Assembly (NCBI GenBank): GCA_910588285.1 | Contig: CAJUQB010000171.1 | Location: 1-5,874, forward strand | Length of the DNA stretch: 5,874 bases | Source: an uncultured Lachnospiraceae bacterium | GTDB taxonomy: Bacteria; Bacillota; Clostridia; Lachnospirales; Lachnospiraceae | Reading direction: 5' to 3' | Made by a program: the position numbers and the translations under genes | Notes under the pieces: generated by a model | What the model saw: only the letters and a program-made list of their open reading frames with translations | Databases searched by the model: none | What the model was told of the DNA's origin: nothing | Shown: piece after piece, positions 4,820-5,874 of the stretch | How positions within the stretch are numbered: position 1 is the stretch's first letter | Layout of the letters: every line of letters begins with the position of its first letter

Positions 4820-5200
4820 TCACCCTTGTGCCCGCATCTGTTCTACCAGGAACTGCTTTTTCTGCCTGCGCACCATCCAGACGGACAGGACTACTGGCAC
4901 ATTCCCTCTGTGATACTCATCCGGCACAGCTGCTTCCCGGTCAGGCCAACCGAGCGCAGGATACTGTTCTCCCGCTTCCGGGAAATCTGGTTGGAAAGCG
5001 TCGTATTGATCAGATTGACAACGCCGAACAGGAAGATCAGCCAGGAAAGGGCCTGCAGGCTTCCAAAAAGCAAGCGCACCCTGTCCGTTTGCTGCCTTCG
5101 ACGCATCGAACAGTCCGGATATGGTAACTGTCACGGTTTCCTGGCCCAGGGGCAGCTCAATAGCGGCCCCAACATCCATATCAGTATGGTGCTTCTGATA
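4820..5200 (-). pseudogene. FtsX-like ABC transporter permease, reduced to three fragments
   Basis: Three pieces of an FtsX/MacB-type permease appear in order on the minus strand. The first, about 5179-5075, gives AAIELPLGQETVTVTISGLF, part of the extracytoplasmic domain. The second, about 5079-4903 and in another frame, gives the transmembrane helix SLQALSWLIFLFGVVNLINT followed by NQISRKRENSILRSVGLTGK, the conserved cytoplasmic turn, ending MSITEG. The third, 4900-4820 and back in the first frame, gives VPVVLSVWMVRRQKK and LVEQMRA at the C-terminus, the usual ending of these permeases. Normal members are several hundred residues and contain four or more helices, so most of the gene is missing. 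No partner ATPase gene is in the window. Such permeases commonly serve peptide or antibiotic export and resistance systems, but no role can be assigned to this wreck. The 5' edge is uncertain. Confidence 0.72.
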
Positions 5201-5874
5201 GCCCGTACTCAGTTTCCAAAGATGCCAAACCGGAAATGTACCATCCCATGCCGGAAGCGGAACAGCTCGTCATTGATGCCATAAATGTCAGGCTTACCGC
5301 TATGCACAAAGTACCGGAAGAAGAATTGAAGGAAGATGTACTTGACTTTATCAAAAAATATGGTTTCCTCGGCTTCATGACCGCCCTGCCGACAACTGTG
5401 GACTTTATAACCTATGAATTGGTGTATCTTCCCAAAAACCACTTTATAAAAGAAGAATCCCTCCCTACAGAGGACTATCTCGCCTATTTCTATCCTTTTA
5501 TAAACCGGATATGCTGAAAAGTACGACTGGCTTGTGAAGGAATTTACCGACTGGGCGTTTACCTTTATGACAAGCTTCCTTTATTATATGGATTATGATG
5601 CGATTGCCGAACAGACACGCAGCCTGTACCGTCAGGGCATTTCCGCTTTCGGCGGGATAGCCCCGACCTACCGGATCGCACTTGAAAAGGATTCGCCCGT
5701 CATCGTATGGGATTTCCATTCCCTGCTCGTCATGGTGCAGATGTGCTTTTCCTTCATTCTTACAGATAAGGACAATAATATGCGTATGTGTAAACATTGT
5801 AAAAAAGCCTTTGTCACAAGCAGGAAGGGGAATGAATTTTGCAGCCAGAAGTGCAAGAACCAGTTTAATGTCTA
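5200..5874 (+). pseudogene. Zinc-knuckle protein of unknown function (possibly DUF6076-like), frameshifted, deleted and cut by the window end
   Basis: The first part, open through the ATG at 5236, reads MPEAEQLVIDAINVRL, a stretch KKYGFLGFMTALPTTVDFIT and YLPKNHFIKEESLPTEDYLA. The frame then ends at 5515-5517. A second part in another frame runs from about 5513 to the window end, with EKYDWLVKEFTDWAFTF, YRQGISAFGGIAPTYRIAL, VIVWDFHSLLVMVQMCFSF and a C-terminal CKHC...CSQKC zinc knuckle (about 5789-5854). I know both parts as one Lachnospiraceae protein family, DUF6076 by uncertain memory, whose function is not established. Between them, bases 5500-5519 in the third frame read YKPDMLK, the expected continuation. 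One T is thus missing from a T-run near 5496-5499, and some 40 residues are then deleted. The start is unclear; similarity may begin around 5180-5200. The knuckle resembles those of nucleic-acid-binding proteins. Confidence 0.68.

Noticed and set aside
1..5874. tRNA, rRNA, riboswitch or CRISPR array
   Set aside because: I saw no tRNA-like cloverleaf, no rRNA blocks and no regularly spaced repeats on either strand; a covariance-model scan was not possible.

Overview
The window looks like accessory DNA from a gut-type Clostridia, most likely Lachnospiraceae. That inference rests on the families I recognise: an IS66-type transposase, TnpV, a Cys-rich KTR peptide, a large serine recombinase tail, and DUF7662- and DUF6033-like proteins. 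Strong AGGAGA-type ribosome binding sites and AT-rich intergenic DNA with sigma-A-like boxes fit a Firmicute. No searches were run, so all family names come from reading the translations.

Left part (1-1089). The 3' part of an IS66-family element enters from outside the window. Its transposase frame is open but has lost two internal blocks, including the region with the first catalytic Asp. The element ends near 769 in a CGCTTAC end and sits inside a tnpV gene. That gene has lost its 5' end and also carries a frameshift near its 3' end. A perfect 11-bp hairpin with a T-run terminates tnpV.

Middle (1090-3226). This is the only part that looks functional. A leftward HxlR-type regulator (1095-1433) faces two tandem rightward flavodoxin-fold genes (1572-2117 and 2135-2683), each with a four-Cys motif of the iron-sulfur flavoprotein type. 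The shared intergenic region holds a TATAAT box followed at once by an ACACG-N8-CGTGT dyad. A plausible reading is a redox- or electrophile-responsive regulator controlling a pair of flavin reductases. A 58-residue zinc-ribbon KTR gene (2693-2869), a terminator and the orphan C-terminal end of a large serine recombinase (2972-3226) follow. The cassette is therefore flanked on both sides by debris of an integrative element of the Tn4451 / clostridial ICE type.

Right part (3227-5874). This is a graveyard of partly deleted genes. Reading leftward are a DUF7662-like small protein, a small membrane protein, a DUF6033-like charged protein with a deletion and frameshift, an unrecognised 48-residue ORF behind a good promoter, and an FtsX-like ABC permease collapsed to three short pieces. 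Rightward, a protein ending in a CxxC...CxxxC zinc knuckle is broken by a frameshift and an internal deletion and runs off the window edge.

The most striking overall pattern is that several unrelated genes keep recognisable ends but have lost blocks from their middles. This suggests repeated short-repeat deletion in a decaying island, or an assembly or consensus problem. The HxlR/double-flavoprotein cassette between these ruins is intact.
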